A DNA stretch of 64,000 nt from Streptomyces graminofaciens (GTDB lineage: Bacteria > Actinomycetota > Actinomycetes > Streptomycetales > Streptomycetaceae), in the NCBI RefSeq assembly GCF_030294945.1, contig NZ_AP018448.1, positions 2,852,001 through 2,916,000 on the forward strand. Reading direction: 5' to 3'. This document shows, one piece after another, positions 33,409 to 41,342 of this stretch. The translations under genes were made by a program, and so were the position numbers. The notes beneath the pieces are model-generated. The model ran no database searches and was not told the DNA's origin. It saw only the letters and a list, made by a program, of their open reading frames with translations. Position 1 is the first letter of the stretch; the number at the start of each line of letters is the position of its first letter.

Positions 33409-34305
33409 ATGACCACCGCTGAGAACCGCCCTTGGCGCGGCGTCCTCGTCGCCACCGCGCTCCCCCTGCGCGACGACCTGTCCGTCGACTACGACAAGTA
33501 CGCCGAGCACTGCGTCTGGCTGGTCGAGAACGGATGCGACGGTGTCGTACCGAACGGGTCGCTCGGCGAGTACCAGGTGCTGACGCCCGAGGAGCGGACC
33601 AAGGTCGTCGAGACGGCCGTCGCCGCGATCGGCGGGGCGCGGGTGATGCCGGGGGTCGCCGCGTACGGGTCCGCCGAGTCCCGGCGCTGGGCCGAGCAGG
33701 CGCGTGACGCGGGCTGCGCGTCGGTGATGCTGCTGCCGCCCAACGCCTACCGCGCCGACGAGCGGTCCGTGCTCGCCCACTACGCGGAGGTCGCGCGAGC
33801 GGGCCTCCCGGTCGTGGCGTACAACAACCCCATCGACACCAAGGTCGATCTCGTCCCCGAACTCCTCGCCAGGCTGCACGGCGAGGGATACATCCAGGGC
33901 GTGAAGGAGTTCTCCGGCGATGTCCGCCGCGCCTATCGTCTGGCCGAACTCGCTCCGGAACTCGACCTGTTGATCGGCGCCGACGACGTCCTGCTGGAGC
34001 TGGCGCTCGCGGGCGCCAAAGGCTGGGTGGCCGGCTATCCGAACGCGCTGCCCGCCGCGAGCGTGGAGCTGTACCACGCGGCGGTGGACGGCGACCTCGC
34101 GACGGCCAAGTCGCTCTACACACAACTGCATCCGCTGCTGCGCTGGGACTCCCAGGTCGAGTTCGTGCAGGCCATCAAGTTGTCCATGGACATCGTGGGC
34201 CGGCACGGGGGACGCTGCCGTCCGCCCCGGGTTCCGCTGCTGCCGGAGCAGGAGGCAACGATCCGCTCCGCCACCGAGAAGGCCGTTGCCGCAGGGCTCG
34301 TCTAG
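33409..34305 (+). CDS. DapA-like pyrroline-4-hydroxy-2-carboxylate deaminase (HypD type)
   Basis: 298 residues from the ATG at 33409 with GAGAGGG upstream. It has the DHDPS/NAL aldolase-family TIM barrel. VVPNGSLGEYQVLTPEERTK is the pyruvate-binding GS(L/T)GE loop. Tyr138 (VVAYNNP) and Lys166 (GVKEFSGD) are the catalytic pair. The C-terminus GRHGGRCRPPRVPL matches the GGxCRPPR motif of enzymes that deaminate pyrroline-4-hydroxy-2-carboxylate to 2-oxoglutarate semialdehyde. Position between the dehydrogenase and epimerase genes supports this over dihydrodipicolinate synthase. Confidence 0.88.
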   Translation: MTTAENRPWRGVLVATALPLRDDLSVDYDKYAEHCVWLVENGCDGVVPNGSLGEYQVLTPEERTKVVETAVAAIGGARVMPGVAAYGSAESRRWAEQARDAGCASVMLLPPNAYRADERSVLAHYAEVARAGLPVVAYNNPIDTKVDLVPELLARLHGEGYIQGVKEFSGDVRRAYRLAELAPELDLLIGADDVLLELALAGAKGWVAGYPNALPAASVELYHAAVDGDLATAKSLYTQLHPLLRWDSQVEFVQAIKLSMDIVGRHGGRCRPPRVPLLPEQEATIRSATEKAVAAGLV

Positions 34306-34318
34306 GGAGGCCGAACAC

Positions 34319-35320
34319 ATGCGCAGCAAGCTCGTCCTGCACGCCGTCGACTCGCACACCGAGGGCATGCCCACCCGGGTGGTCACCGGCGGGATCGGCA
34401 CGATCCCGGGCGCGACCATGAACGAACGACGGCTGTGGTTCCGTGAACACCGCGACGACATCAAGCAGTTGCTGATGAACGAGCCGCGCGGCCACGCGGC
34501 GATGAGCGGCGCGATCCTGCAGCCGCCCACGCGCCCCGACTGCGATTACGGCGTTCTCTACATCGAGGTATCCGGCTATCTGCCCATGTGCGGCCACGGC
34601 ACGATCGGGGTCGCGACCGTGCTCGTGGAGACCGGCATGGTGGAGGTGGTCGAGCCGGTCACCACCATCCGCCTCGACACCCCGGCGGGTCTCGTCGTGG
34701 CCGAGGTGGCGGTGGAGGACGGCGCGGCGAAGGCGGTCACGCTGCAGAACGTGCCGTCGTTCTCGGTCGGCCTCGACCGAAAGGCCACGCTTGCCGACGG
34801 GCGGACGGTGACCTACGACCTGGCGTACGGCGGCAACTTCTACGCCATCCTGCCGCTGGAACAGTTCGGGCTGCCTTTCGACCGCGCCCGCAAGAACGAC
34901 ATTCTCGCGGCCGGCCTCGCCCTCATCGACGCCATCAACGCGGAGGGGGAGCCGGTCCACCCCGAGGACCCGTCGATCCACGGCGTGCATCACGTCCACC
35001 TCTACGCGCCCGGCGCCACCGCCCGGCACTCACGGCACGCCATGGCCATCCACCCGGGCTGGTTCGACCGCTCGCCCTGCGGTACGGGCACCAGCGCACG
35101 CATGGCTCAGCTGCACGCGCGTGGTGAACTCCCGCTGCACACCGAGTTCGTGAACGAGTCCTTCATCGGCACACAGTTCACCGGCCGACTGCTGGGCACC
35201 ACCGAGGTGGCCGGCGTCCCGGCCGTCCTGCCCAGCTTCACCGGCCGCGCCTGGATCACGGGCACCGCCCAGTATCTCCTCGACCCGACCGACCCGTTCC
35301 CGTCCGGATTCGTCCTCTAG
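34319..35320 (+). CDS. Proline racemase family: 4-hydroxyproline 2-epimerase
   Basis: 333 residues from the ATG at 34319, behind GGGAGG. Both catalytic cysteines are present: Cys91 in YLPMCGHGTIGVATVL and Cys254 in RSPCGTGTSARMAQLHARG. Two cysteines indicate an epimerase; the related trans-3-hydroxyproline dehydratases replace one. It converts trans-4-hydroxy-L-proline to the cis-D form, the first step of the pathway. It follows the deaminase gene by 13 bp. Confidence 0.92.
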   Translation: MRSKLVLHAVDSHTEGMPTRVVTGGIGTIPGATMNERRLWFREHRDDIKQLLMNEPRGHAAMSGAILQPPTRPDCDYGVLYIEVSGYLPMCGHGTIGVATVLVETGMVEVVEPVTTIRLDTPAGLVVAEVAVEDGAAKAVTLQNVPSFSVGLDRKATLADGRTVTYDLAYGGNFYAILPLEQFGLPFDRARKNDILAAGLALIDAINAEGEPVHPEDPSIHGVHHVHLYAPGATARHSRHAMAIHPGWFDRSPCGTGTSARMAQLHARGELPLHTEFVNESFIGTQFTGRLLGTTEVAGVPAVLPSFTGRAWITGTAQYLLDPTDPFPSGFVL

Positions 35321-35356
35321 GATTCCGGGACTCCAGTGCCTTCAAGACCGCCGGAT

Positions 35357-35453
35357 CGCCAGCACCGCCAGCACCGCCAGCACCGCCAGCACCGCCAGGA
35401 CCGCCAGGACCGCCAGGACCGCCAGGACCGCCAGGACCGCCAGGACCGCCAGG
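35357..35453. repeat. 9-bp tandem repeats between epimerase and GntR genes
   Basis: About eleven units of CGCCAGCAC then CGCCAGGAC fill the gap up to the GntR start at 35461. The array replaces a normal intergenic region and leaves only CAGGAGACC as a ribosome site. It could read as a collagen-like GGP repeat on the minus strand, but no start or gene supports that. Confidence 0.92.
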
Positions 35454-35460
35454 AGACCGT

Positions 35461-36183
35461 ATGACCCCCGTGGCCCCGCAGCGCGTCGGCGTCCCGTCCG
35501 CCGGCACTCCCACAGACCAGGCGGCCCCCGCCCTGCCGGTGCTCGGCGGGAAGAAGAGCAGCTACCGCGAGCGGGTCGCCGACGCGTTGCGGGCCGCGCT
35601 GATCGCCGGTGAGCTGCGGCCGGGAGAGGTGTACTCGGCGCCCGCGCTCGCCGGACGCTTCGGCGTCTCCGCGACACCGGTGCGCGAGGCCATGCTCGAC
35701 CTGGTCAAGGAGGGCCTGGTCGACACGGTGCCCAACAAGGGCTTCCGGGTCACGGCCGTCACCGAGAAGCAGCTCGACGAGTACACCCACATCCGCTCGC
35801 TGGTCGAGATCCCGACCACCGTGTCCCTGGCCGCCACGGCCGACCCGGTCTCCCTGGAGGCGCTGCGCCCGGCCGCCCGGGAGATCGTGTCCGCCGCGGC
35901 GGCCGGTGACCTCATCGCATACGTCGAGGCCGACACCCGCTTCCATCTCGGCCTGCTCGCCCTGGCCGGCAACGCCCATCTGGTCGAGGTCGTCGGCGAC
36001 CTGCGGGGGCGTTCCCGGCTGTACGGTCTGACCGCTCTCCTCGAAGGGGGCCGTCTGCTCGCCTCCGCGCAGGAGCATCTGGAGATTCTGGAAACCCTGT
36101 TGTCCCGGGACGAGAACGCCGTTCGCGAAGTGATGAGCCGTCACCTCGGGCATGTCCGGGGACAGTGGGCGGCTCGCGAGTGA
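35461..36183 (+). CDS. GntR family regulator, FCD subfamily
   Basis: 240 residues. The winged helix is SYRERVADALRAALIAGELR PGEVYSAPALAGRFGVSATP VREAMLDLVKEGLV (about 34-87). The C-terminal helical FCD domain carries the metal/ligand residues in DTRFHLGLLALAGN and HLEILETLLSRDENAVREV. It closes the hydroxyproline cluster and is the obvious candidate repressor for the palindromes at 30347 and 33376, with hydroxyproline or an intermediate as inducer. Its expression may be affected by the repeat array directly upstream. Confidence 0.92.
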   Translation: MTPVAPQRVGVPSAGTPTDQAAPALPVLGGKKSSYRERVADALRAALIAGELRPGEVYSAPALAGRFGVSATPVREAMLDLVKEGLVDTVPNKGFRVTAVTEKQLDEYTHIRSLVEIPTTVSLAATADPVSLEALRPAAREIVSAAAAGDLIAYVEADTRFHLGLLALAGNAHLVEVVGDLRGRSRLYGLTALLEGGRLLASAQEHLEILETLLSRDENAVREVMSRHLGHVRGQWAARE

Positions 36184-36308
36184 CCACCGTGCCGGGCCCC
36201 CGGCCTCTACGCATCACGAGGGAGCAGGAATACACCCGCCCGGGTGCGGGGCAGAGGTGTGGGGAGTGGCACACGCGGAGCAGGTGACGTTGAAAGTATG
36301 ATCGGCCA

Positions 36309-36845
36309 ATGTCTGACATGACCGAAACCACGCCAGGCTGGCTGAGTCCTGACGACCTCGAGCAGGCGCGCGCCCGCATGCCGATCCTGTACGTCGAAGC
36401 CGTACCCGTACGGGTCGACGACAGCGGCGAAGTGACGAGCATCGGGCTGCTGTTGCGCATGGGGCCGGAGGGAACGGTCAGTCGCACGCTGGTCTCCGGC
36501 CGGGTGATGCACCACGAACGGGTCCGCGACGCCCTCCTGCGCCATTTGGAGAAGGACCTCGGTCCGGTGGCACTCCCCCGTGTCCCGGCCGCCCTCCAGC
36601 CCTTCACCGTGGCCGAGTACTTCCCCACGCTGGGGACCACGCCGTTCCACGACCCCCGGCAGCACGCGGTGTCGCTCGCCTACATCGTGCCGGTGACCGG
36701 GGACTGCCGCCCCCGGCAGGACGCGCTCGACCTGGTCTGGTTCAGCCCCCAGGAGGCGGCGTCGCCGCTGGTCCAGAGCGACATGCCGGGCGGCCAGGGC
36801 GTCCTACTGAAGCAGGCCCTCGCCCACGTCGGCTGCCTGACCTGA
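36309..36845 (+). CDS. NUDIX-like protein (DUF4916 type)
   Basis: 178 residues. WLSPDDLEQARARMPILYVE AVPVRVDD begins the fold. The Nudix box position reads SGRVMHHERVRDALLRHLEK DLGP, which keeps the spacing but lacks the full REUXEEXG residues. Catalysis may thus be altered or lost. The C-terminus (DCRPRQDALDLVWFSPQEA) resembles other actinobacterial NUDIX-family proteins of unknown substrate. It is monocistronic. Confidence 0.75.
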   Translation: MSDMTETTPGWLSPDDLEQARARMPILYVEAVPVRVDDSGEVTSIGLLLRMGPEGTVSRTLVSGRVMHHERVRDALLRHLEKDLGPVALPRVPAALQPFTVAEYFPTLGTTPFHDPRQHAVSLAYIVPVTGDCRPRQDALDLVWFSPQEAASPLVQSDMPGGQGVLLKQALAHVGCLT

Positions 36846-37039
36846 TCCGGGTCGGCTCCGTCGGGGCCGAGTTCGCCCGTGATCCCCTCGCCGATCGGCG
36901 GCCACCGCACCGAGTGCCGGTGCGCCGCCGGTCCGCAGCCTCGAGGCAGCCGTCGGCACAGGCGGAAGTGCCGCCGGAGGTGAGGCGTCGGTCTCTTTCT
37001 TCGCTCTCTTGCCCAACCCGCCTGCCAACGGGCCTGGCC

Positions 37040-37732
37040 ATGTCCCATGATGAGCGGGCCATGCACCAGCCGATCACGACCCTGAGCGCGCCGCTGCCCG
37101 TCCTCCGGGCCGTGGTGTTCGCCGTCGTCGGCACGGTGCTGGGCGCGAGCGCACATCTGCTGCTCGCCGAGGGGCCCGTGCCGTGGGCGAAGGGCGCGGT
37201 CGCGACGGCCGCGCTGTTCGGACTGGGACTGGTCGGCACGCGCCGCCCCCGCAGTCTCGCCACGGTGGCCGTCGGCAGTGTCGCGGCGCAGTCCGGCCTG
37301 CATCTGTGGCTGACGCTGACGACGCACGCCCGGCACGCGGTGGTCACCACGGCCGCCGGGGCCGGTCATCAAGGTGGTCACGGCGGGCACACCCATGACC
37401 TCCACGCGGCCTGGTACGAGCGGCTCCACGGCTCCGCCGCCATGTCGGCGGCGCACGCGCTGGTCGCCGTACTCGTCGCCGTCCTGCTGCATCGCGCGGA
37501 CGCGGCGTGCTGGACGCTGACTCGCGGTGCGACGGCGGCGCTCGACACGGTGCGGGCGCACCTGGCCGCCGTCCGGGCCCTGGTCGCGGGGCGGCCACCG
37601 GCACCCCAGGGCATACGTCTGCCGGTGCTCGTCTTCGCCGAGGGCGAGCGGCCGCCGGGTATGAGCCCGGTGCTCGCGTACGCGGTGGTGCGGCGGGGCC
37701 CTCCGTCGACGAGGCCTGCTCTCGTCAACTGA
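37040..37732 (+). CDS. Hydrophobic membrane protein next to YcnI (copper-related?)
   Basis: 230 residues from the ATG at 37040 (ATG 37061 is an alternative). Four or five hydrophobic helices are visible, starting VLRAVVFAVVGTVLGASAHL LL. A His-rich loop GAGHQGGHGGHTHDLHAAW lies in the middle. The His-rich loop and the immediate neighbour, a YcnI-type copper protein 99 bp downstream, suggest a role in copper handling, but the protein family is not one I can name with certainty. Confidence 0.7.
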   Translation: MSHDERAMHQPITTLSAPLPVLRAVVFAVVGTVLGASAHLLLAEGPVPWAKGAVATAALFGLGLVGTRRPRSLATVAVGSVAAQSGLHLWLTLTTHARHAVVTTAAGAGHQGGHGGHTHDLHAAWYERLHGSAAMSAAHALVAVLVAVLLHRADAACWTLTRGATAALDTVRAHLAAVRALVAGRPPAPQGIRLPVLVFAEGERPPGMSPVLAYAVVRRGPPSTRPALVN

Positions 37733-37831
37733 CCCCGCCGAGGTGCCTGTTCGGCCGTCCGCCGAGTCCTCCTCCGCACTCGGCACGAAACCGGACGGCC
37801 ACCCCGCCACCCCTCATACTCGGAGACACCC

Positions 37832-38587
37832 ATGTCCCGCATCACCCTGCCCCGCACCGCCCGCCGCCTGACCGTCGCGACGGCGGTCGCGGCAACCGCC
37901 GTACTGCTCACCGCTGTTCCGGCCGCAGCCCATGTGGAGGTGGAGGCCGACAACGCCCAGGCCCTGGCGCAGAACGTCGCTCTCACCTTCACCGCCGAGT
38001 CGGAGTCCGGCTCGGCCGGGATCACAGAGGTGCGCGTGATCCTTCCCAAGGGCATCGCGCCCACTGACGTGACGTACGCGGGCGGCCCCAAGGGCTGGAA
38101 GTTCGCGGCCACCGACGACGGGTACACCGTCAAGGGTTCGGCGCTGAAGGTCGGCGAGAACGCCGAACACTCCGTCACCGTACGGCAGTTGCCCGACGCG
38201 AAGGAGCTGGCGTTCAAGACGTTGCAGACGTACGGCGACGGCAAGATCGACCGCTGGATCGAACTGGAGGACGCCGACAGCGAGAGCGAGGGCGACGACC
38301 ACGGGCACGGCAACGAGGCCCCGGTGCTGGAGCTGAAGGCCGCCGCGCCGGGCGCCAAGGCGGTCAGCCCGTCGCCCAGCGGCTCCCCCAGCGAGTCCGT
38401 GTCCCCGTCACCGACGTCCGAGGAGAGCTCCGCCCCGGCCAGCCGTGAGCCTGAGGCCGCCGACGCCCAGAAGGAGGACGACGGCGGGCTGTCCGGCGCC
38501 GCCTGGGCCGGCATCGTCGCCGCGATCCTCATCGCGGTGACGGCCGCGGTCCTCGTCGTACGCCGCCGGGGCGGTGCCCAGCAGTAG
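37832..38587 (+). CDS. YcnI family (DUF1775) copper-binding membrane protein
   Basis: 251 residues. The signal peptide ends AVPAAAHVEVEA, so the mature protein would begin at His34, the single-histidine copper ligand of YcnI domains. The beta-sandwich follows (EVRVILPKGIAPTDVTYAGG PKGWKF, RWIELED). A Ser/Pro/Glu-rich linker and one C-terminal helix, GLSGAAWAGIVAAILIAVTA AVLVV, with a basic tail anchor it outside the membrane. It pairs with the preceding His-rich membrane protein. Confidence 0.9.
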   Translation: MSRITLPRTARRLTVATAVAATAVLLTAVPAAAHVEVEADNAQALAQNVALTFTAESESGSAGITEVRVILPKGIAPTDVTYAGGPKGWKFAATDDGYTVKGSALKVGENAEHSVTVRQLPDAKELAFKTLQTYGDGKIDRWIELEDADSESEGDDHGHGNEAPVLELKAAAPGAKAVSPSPSGSPSESVSPSPTSEESSAPASREPEAADAQKEDDGGLSGAAWAGIVAAILIAVTAAVLVVRRRGGAQQ

Positions 38588-38808
38588 CCGGGGACTGTGT
38601 CCCAGGGGCCCTCGCGTCCGGAGCGGTTCGGGTGCGGGGGCCCTCGCATGCCCGACGGCTCGGGCCCACCCGAACATGATCGAATACGCTGCGGCTCGGG
38701 GTACCCCGCCTGGGCGACGCCACCGCCTTCGTCATCGTCGCAGGGCAAGCTCCAAGAGCAAGCCATGGAAGCAAGTCACAGCAGCAAGTCGTAGAAGAAG
38801 GACACCGC

Positions 38809-39225
38809 ATGAGCAAGCGCTCCCGCCGCGCCGTCACTCCCGCTCCGTCCACGGGGGCGGCGGCGCGGTGCACGATCACCGTGTGCCGGGGCTGCTGTTG
38901 CGGCACCCCCAAGATCCCGGGCTTCGACCACGCCGCGCAGTTGCGGGGCCTGCGCGAGGCGCTCGATGGCACCGCGACCGTCCGGGTCACGGACTGCCTG
39001 GACGCCTGCGAACACGCGAACGTCGTGGTCGTACAGCCCTCGCCGGAAGGCCGCGTGGCGGGTGGCCGACCGGTGTGGCTCGGCCTGGTCAACGACCACG
39101 ACGCCACCGCCGACATAGCGACCTGGGTGGAGGAGGGCGGCCCCGGCCTCGCCGACCCGCCCGGCGTCCTGGACCTGTACGGGTTCACTCCGTCCCGTCG
39201 GGTGCGGGGACAGGTCGACGGCTGA
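38809..39225 (+). CDS. Thioredoxin-like (2Fe-2S) ferredoxin domain protein
   Basis: 138 residues from the ATG at 38809, with GAAGGA upstream. TITVCRGCCCGTPKIPGFDH (Cys26, 29, 30, 31) and VTDCLDACEHANVVVV (Cys63, Cys67) give the cysteine layout of small thioredoxin-fold [2Fe-2S] ferredoxins. Its partner is unknown. It does not resemble the sulfur or hydroxyproline electron carriers. The upstream 50 bp has several GCAAG units of no clear role. Confidence 0.75.
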   Translation: MSKRSRRAVTPAPSTGAAARCTITVCRGCCCGTPKIPGFDHAAQLRGLREALDGTATVRVTDCLDACEHANVVVVQPSPEGRVAGGRPVWLGLVNDHDATADIATWVEEGGPGLADPPGVLDLYGFTPSRRVRGQVDG

Positions 39226-39336
39226 GGCCCGCGGAGCACTTCGGAGGGCTGGTCCGAGGATGCTGTCGGACCCGGGGAGAATCACGCTCTCCGGACCCAA
39301 CAGCTCCTGATTCACTCGGCTCGTCGAGCCGAACCG

Positions 39337-39975
39337 TCACAGACCGTCGCGAACCATCGCCTCGACGATCCGGACGTGGCGGTCGGCCGCCGTGTTCGAG
39401 AACTCGTTGTCGTAGTTCAGGCCGTACGGCCAGAAGTGTCCGCCGCCGGCGGACAGCTTGGCGCTCGAACCGTCGAACTGCCTGACGAGCGCCGTGGCCT
39501 GAGCGCCCTGCCAGGTGCCGCCGGTGGTGAGGGAGGACCAGCGGGAGCTGGTGCCCACGCCGATGGTGTGGGCGATCTCGTGCAGCGCGGTCCGCTCGTT
39601 CATGTAGTTGCGGTTGCCGAAGCGGATGGTTCCGCTGCTGCTGCCGTCAGCCGTGGGCACACCGGGGTCGTAGCGGACCGTGATGCTCTTGCCGAGGTCG
39701 CTGACGTTGTTGTAGCGGGTCACCGCGGCGTTCATGGCCTTGGTGATGAGGTCGTAGGCCGTCAACTGGTCCTGGGTGGGGTTGCTCGCCCGCTGGAGAC
39801 TCCAGGTGATGGTCGCCGCCGCCGCGCGCTGCTGGGGTGCGGGTACGTCCTGGGGTGCGGCCTGCGCGATGCCGGGGGCGGCCAGCAGAGCGGCGGTCAG
39901 GGCGGCCACGGCCAGCTTGTTGCGCCGGGGTGTGAGGGTACGGCCGATGGACTCCGGAGCCTGTCGTGAACTCAT
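39337..39975 (-). CDS. Secreted zincin-type metalloprotease
   Basis: 212 residues from the ATG at 39975, with AGGAG upstream. A signal peptide ends near AQAAPQ (residue 41). TWSLQRASNPTQDQLTAYDL starts the domain. NERTALHEIAHTIGVGTSSR W contains HExxH at 132-136 with the extended HxxGxx form, so zinc is bound by His132 and His136 plus a further ligand. GGHFWPYGLNYDNEF near the C-terminus recurs in lectin-linked actinobacterial relatives. The exact peptidase family and substrate are not certain. It lies beside the cell-wall glycan genes, and a role in cleaving plant glycoprotein is possible. Confidence 0.75.
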   Translation of the reverse strand: MSSRQAPESIGRTLTPRRNKLAVAALTAALLAAPGIAQAAPQDVPAPQQRAAAATITWSLQRASNPTQDQLTAYDLITKAMNAAVTRYNNVSDLGKSITVRYDPGVPTADGSSSGTIRFGNRNYMNERTALHEIAHTIGVGTSSRWSSLTTGGTWQGAQATALVRQFDGSSAKLSAGGGHFWPYGLNYDNEFSNTAADRHVRIVEAMVRDGL

Positions 39976-40124
39976 CGAGATGTTCTCCTGTGGGGGGTGG
40001 GGTGAGCCGTCGGTGAGGGGGGTGACGGCTCGGTGGATCAAGGTTCTACTGTGCGGTTCGACGTCCGGGGGCACATGAAGATTGCATCAAGGAAGCGCCA
40101 CACGAACCCAGTTCATCCACCGGT

Positions 40125-41105
40125 TCATCCGCCGGTTCTTCCAACGCCCGCTCCGGCCCGCACGAGAGCGGGAACGTCGGCCGGGGCGTCCAGCGTGTAC
40201 GCGTAGTAGGTGCGCGGCTCGACCACGGTGCCGTTGGTCTCGCACGCGCCGGACCCGTTGAACACGTTGTTCCGCTGCAGCAGGCGGCCCGGTCCCGACT
40301 CGTCGTACCCGCTCGCGGAGTAGCAGGGGTGAGGGGCGTTCTCGAAGTAGTTCCCTTCGACCAGCACCCCCGCGTTCATGGTCGACGCGACGCCGTAAAT
40401 GGCGTTCCCCTTGTAGTAGTTGTTGTAGACGTGCACGGGCTCACCGAACCGTACGCGCGGATGGCGCTGCCGGGAGCCGTCGAAGAAGTTGTGGTGGATG
40501 GAGACCTTCAGCTTCCCGGTGTCCTGGCCGGAGTTGCTGTCGGAGTGACCGAGAAGCATGCTCTTGTCGGTCTTGTTGAACCAGTTCCAGGAGACGGTGA
40601 CGTACTGGGAGCCGCGGACGATGTCGACCGCGCCGTCGACCGGCGCGACGAACTCGTTGTGGTCGATCCAGATGTGGTGCGACTCCTGGCCTACGTTGAC
40701 GGCGTCGTCCTCCGCATTGGTGAACCGGATGTTCCGCACGATGACGTTGTAGGAACGGTAGAAGTCCAGGCCGCCGCCGTTGATGACCCCCGAGGAACCG
40801 ACCCCGATGATCGTCTTGTTGGGGCGTACGCCCTGCTTGCTGGTGATGTCGATGGTGCCCTGGACCCGGATGACCAGCGGACCCGTGGTGTCGATGTATT
40901 CCAGGAACTGCTCGGTCGTCGTGGCGGTGACGGTCGGGCCCGCCACTCCGCCGGTGGTGCCGTTCTGACCGAGCGCATTGACCGCGGCGAAGCCGGAGGG
41001 GGACGTTTCCGCGAGCGGCACCGGCGCCGGGGTCTGCGCGGTGGCGCTTCCTCCGGCCGGGATCGCCGTCGTGCCGAGCAGCAGGGCGAGTAAGAGAGCC
41101 CTCAT
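40125..41105 (-). CDS. Secreted pectate lyase, PL1 family
   Basis: 326 residues with a cleaved signal peptide (LLLALLLGTTAIPAGGSATA). The parallel beta-helix carries HHIWIDHNEF (calcium-site region) and the catalytic block VSIHHNFFDGSRQRHPRVRF (Arg of RHPRVR). It cleaves alpha-1,4-polygalacturonate by beta-elimination with Ca2+. The gene has a perfect LacI-type operator and promoter directly upstream and diverges from the GH30 gene, so it belongs to the cell-wall glycan regulon. Confidence 0.93.
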   Translation of the reverse strand: MRALLLALLLGTTAIPAGGSATAQTPAPVPLAETSPSGFAAVNALGQNGTTGGVAGPTVTATTTEQFLEYIDTTGPLVIRVQGTIDITSKQGVRPNKTIIGVGSSGVINGGGLDFYRSYNVIVRNIRFTNAEDDAVNVGQESHHIWIDHNEFVAPVDGAVDIVRGSQYVTVSWNWFNKTDKSMLLGHSDSNSGQDTGKLKVSIHHNFFDGSRQRHPRVRFGEPVHVYNNYYKGNAIYGVASTMNAGVLVEGNYFENAPHPCYSASGYDESGPGRLLQRNNVFNGSGACETNGTVVEPRTYYAYTLDAPADVPALVRAGAGVGRTGG

Positions 41106-41149
41106 GCGGTTCCTCCTGGGTGCGTGGTGCCCTCAACGAAGAACTGACA

Positions 41150-41202
41150 GAAAGCGCTTTCCGGATTTCCTGGATGCTAAGGGGGCGCCTTGAACATGTC
41201 AA
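41150..41202 (-). promoter_or_regulatory. Promoter and LacI-type operator of the pectate lyase gene
   Basis: On the minus strand, TTGACA (41202-41197), a 17-bp spacer and TAGCAT (41179-41174) form a strong sigma-70 promoter. Downstream lies the perfect 12-bp palindrome GAAAGCGCTTTC (41161-41150). The same core, less perfect, is found at 56769 and 58305. Confidence 0.75.
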
Positions 41203-41342
41203 CGACTCCGGTTACTTGACGTGTTCACTTCTGTCATCAAGCATGCCCTGAGCCCGATTCCTTCTGATCGCTTCTGTTGACCTGTGTGTCTCGCCTCTTG
41301 TCTCGCCCTTTGTCTCGCCTCTGTGTTGTGGAAGGGAGTGCC

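Noticed and set aside
35256..35513. Collagen-like Gly-Gly-Pro protein on the minus strand
   Set aside because: Produced only by the 9-bp DNA repeat; no start, ribosome site or neighbouring gene supports translation.
39251..39272. Terminator after the ferredoxin-like gene (GGTCCGA/TCGGACC)
   Set aside because: Only a 7-bp stem with an 8-nt loop and no T-run; too weak to call.
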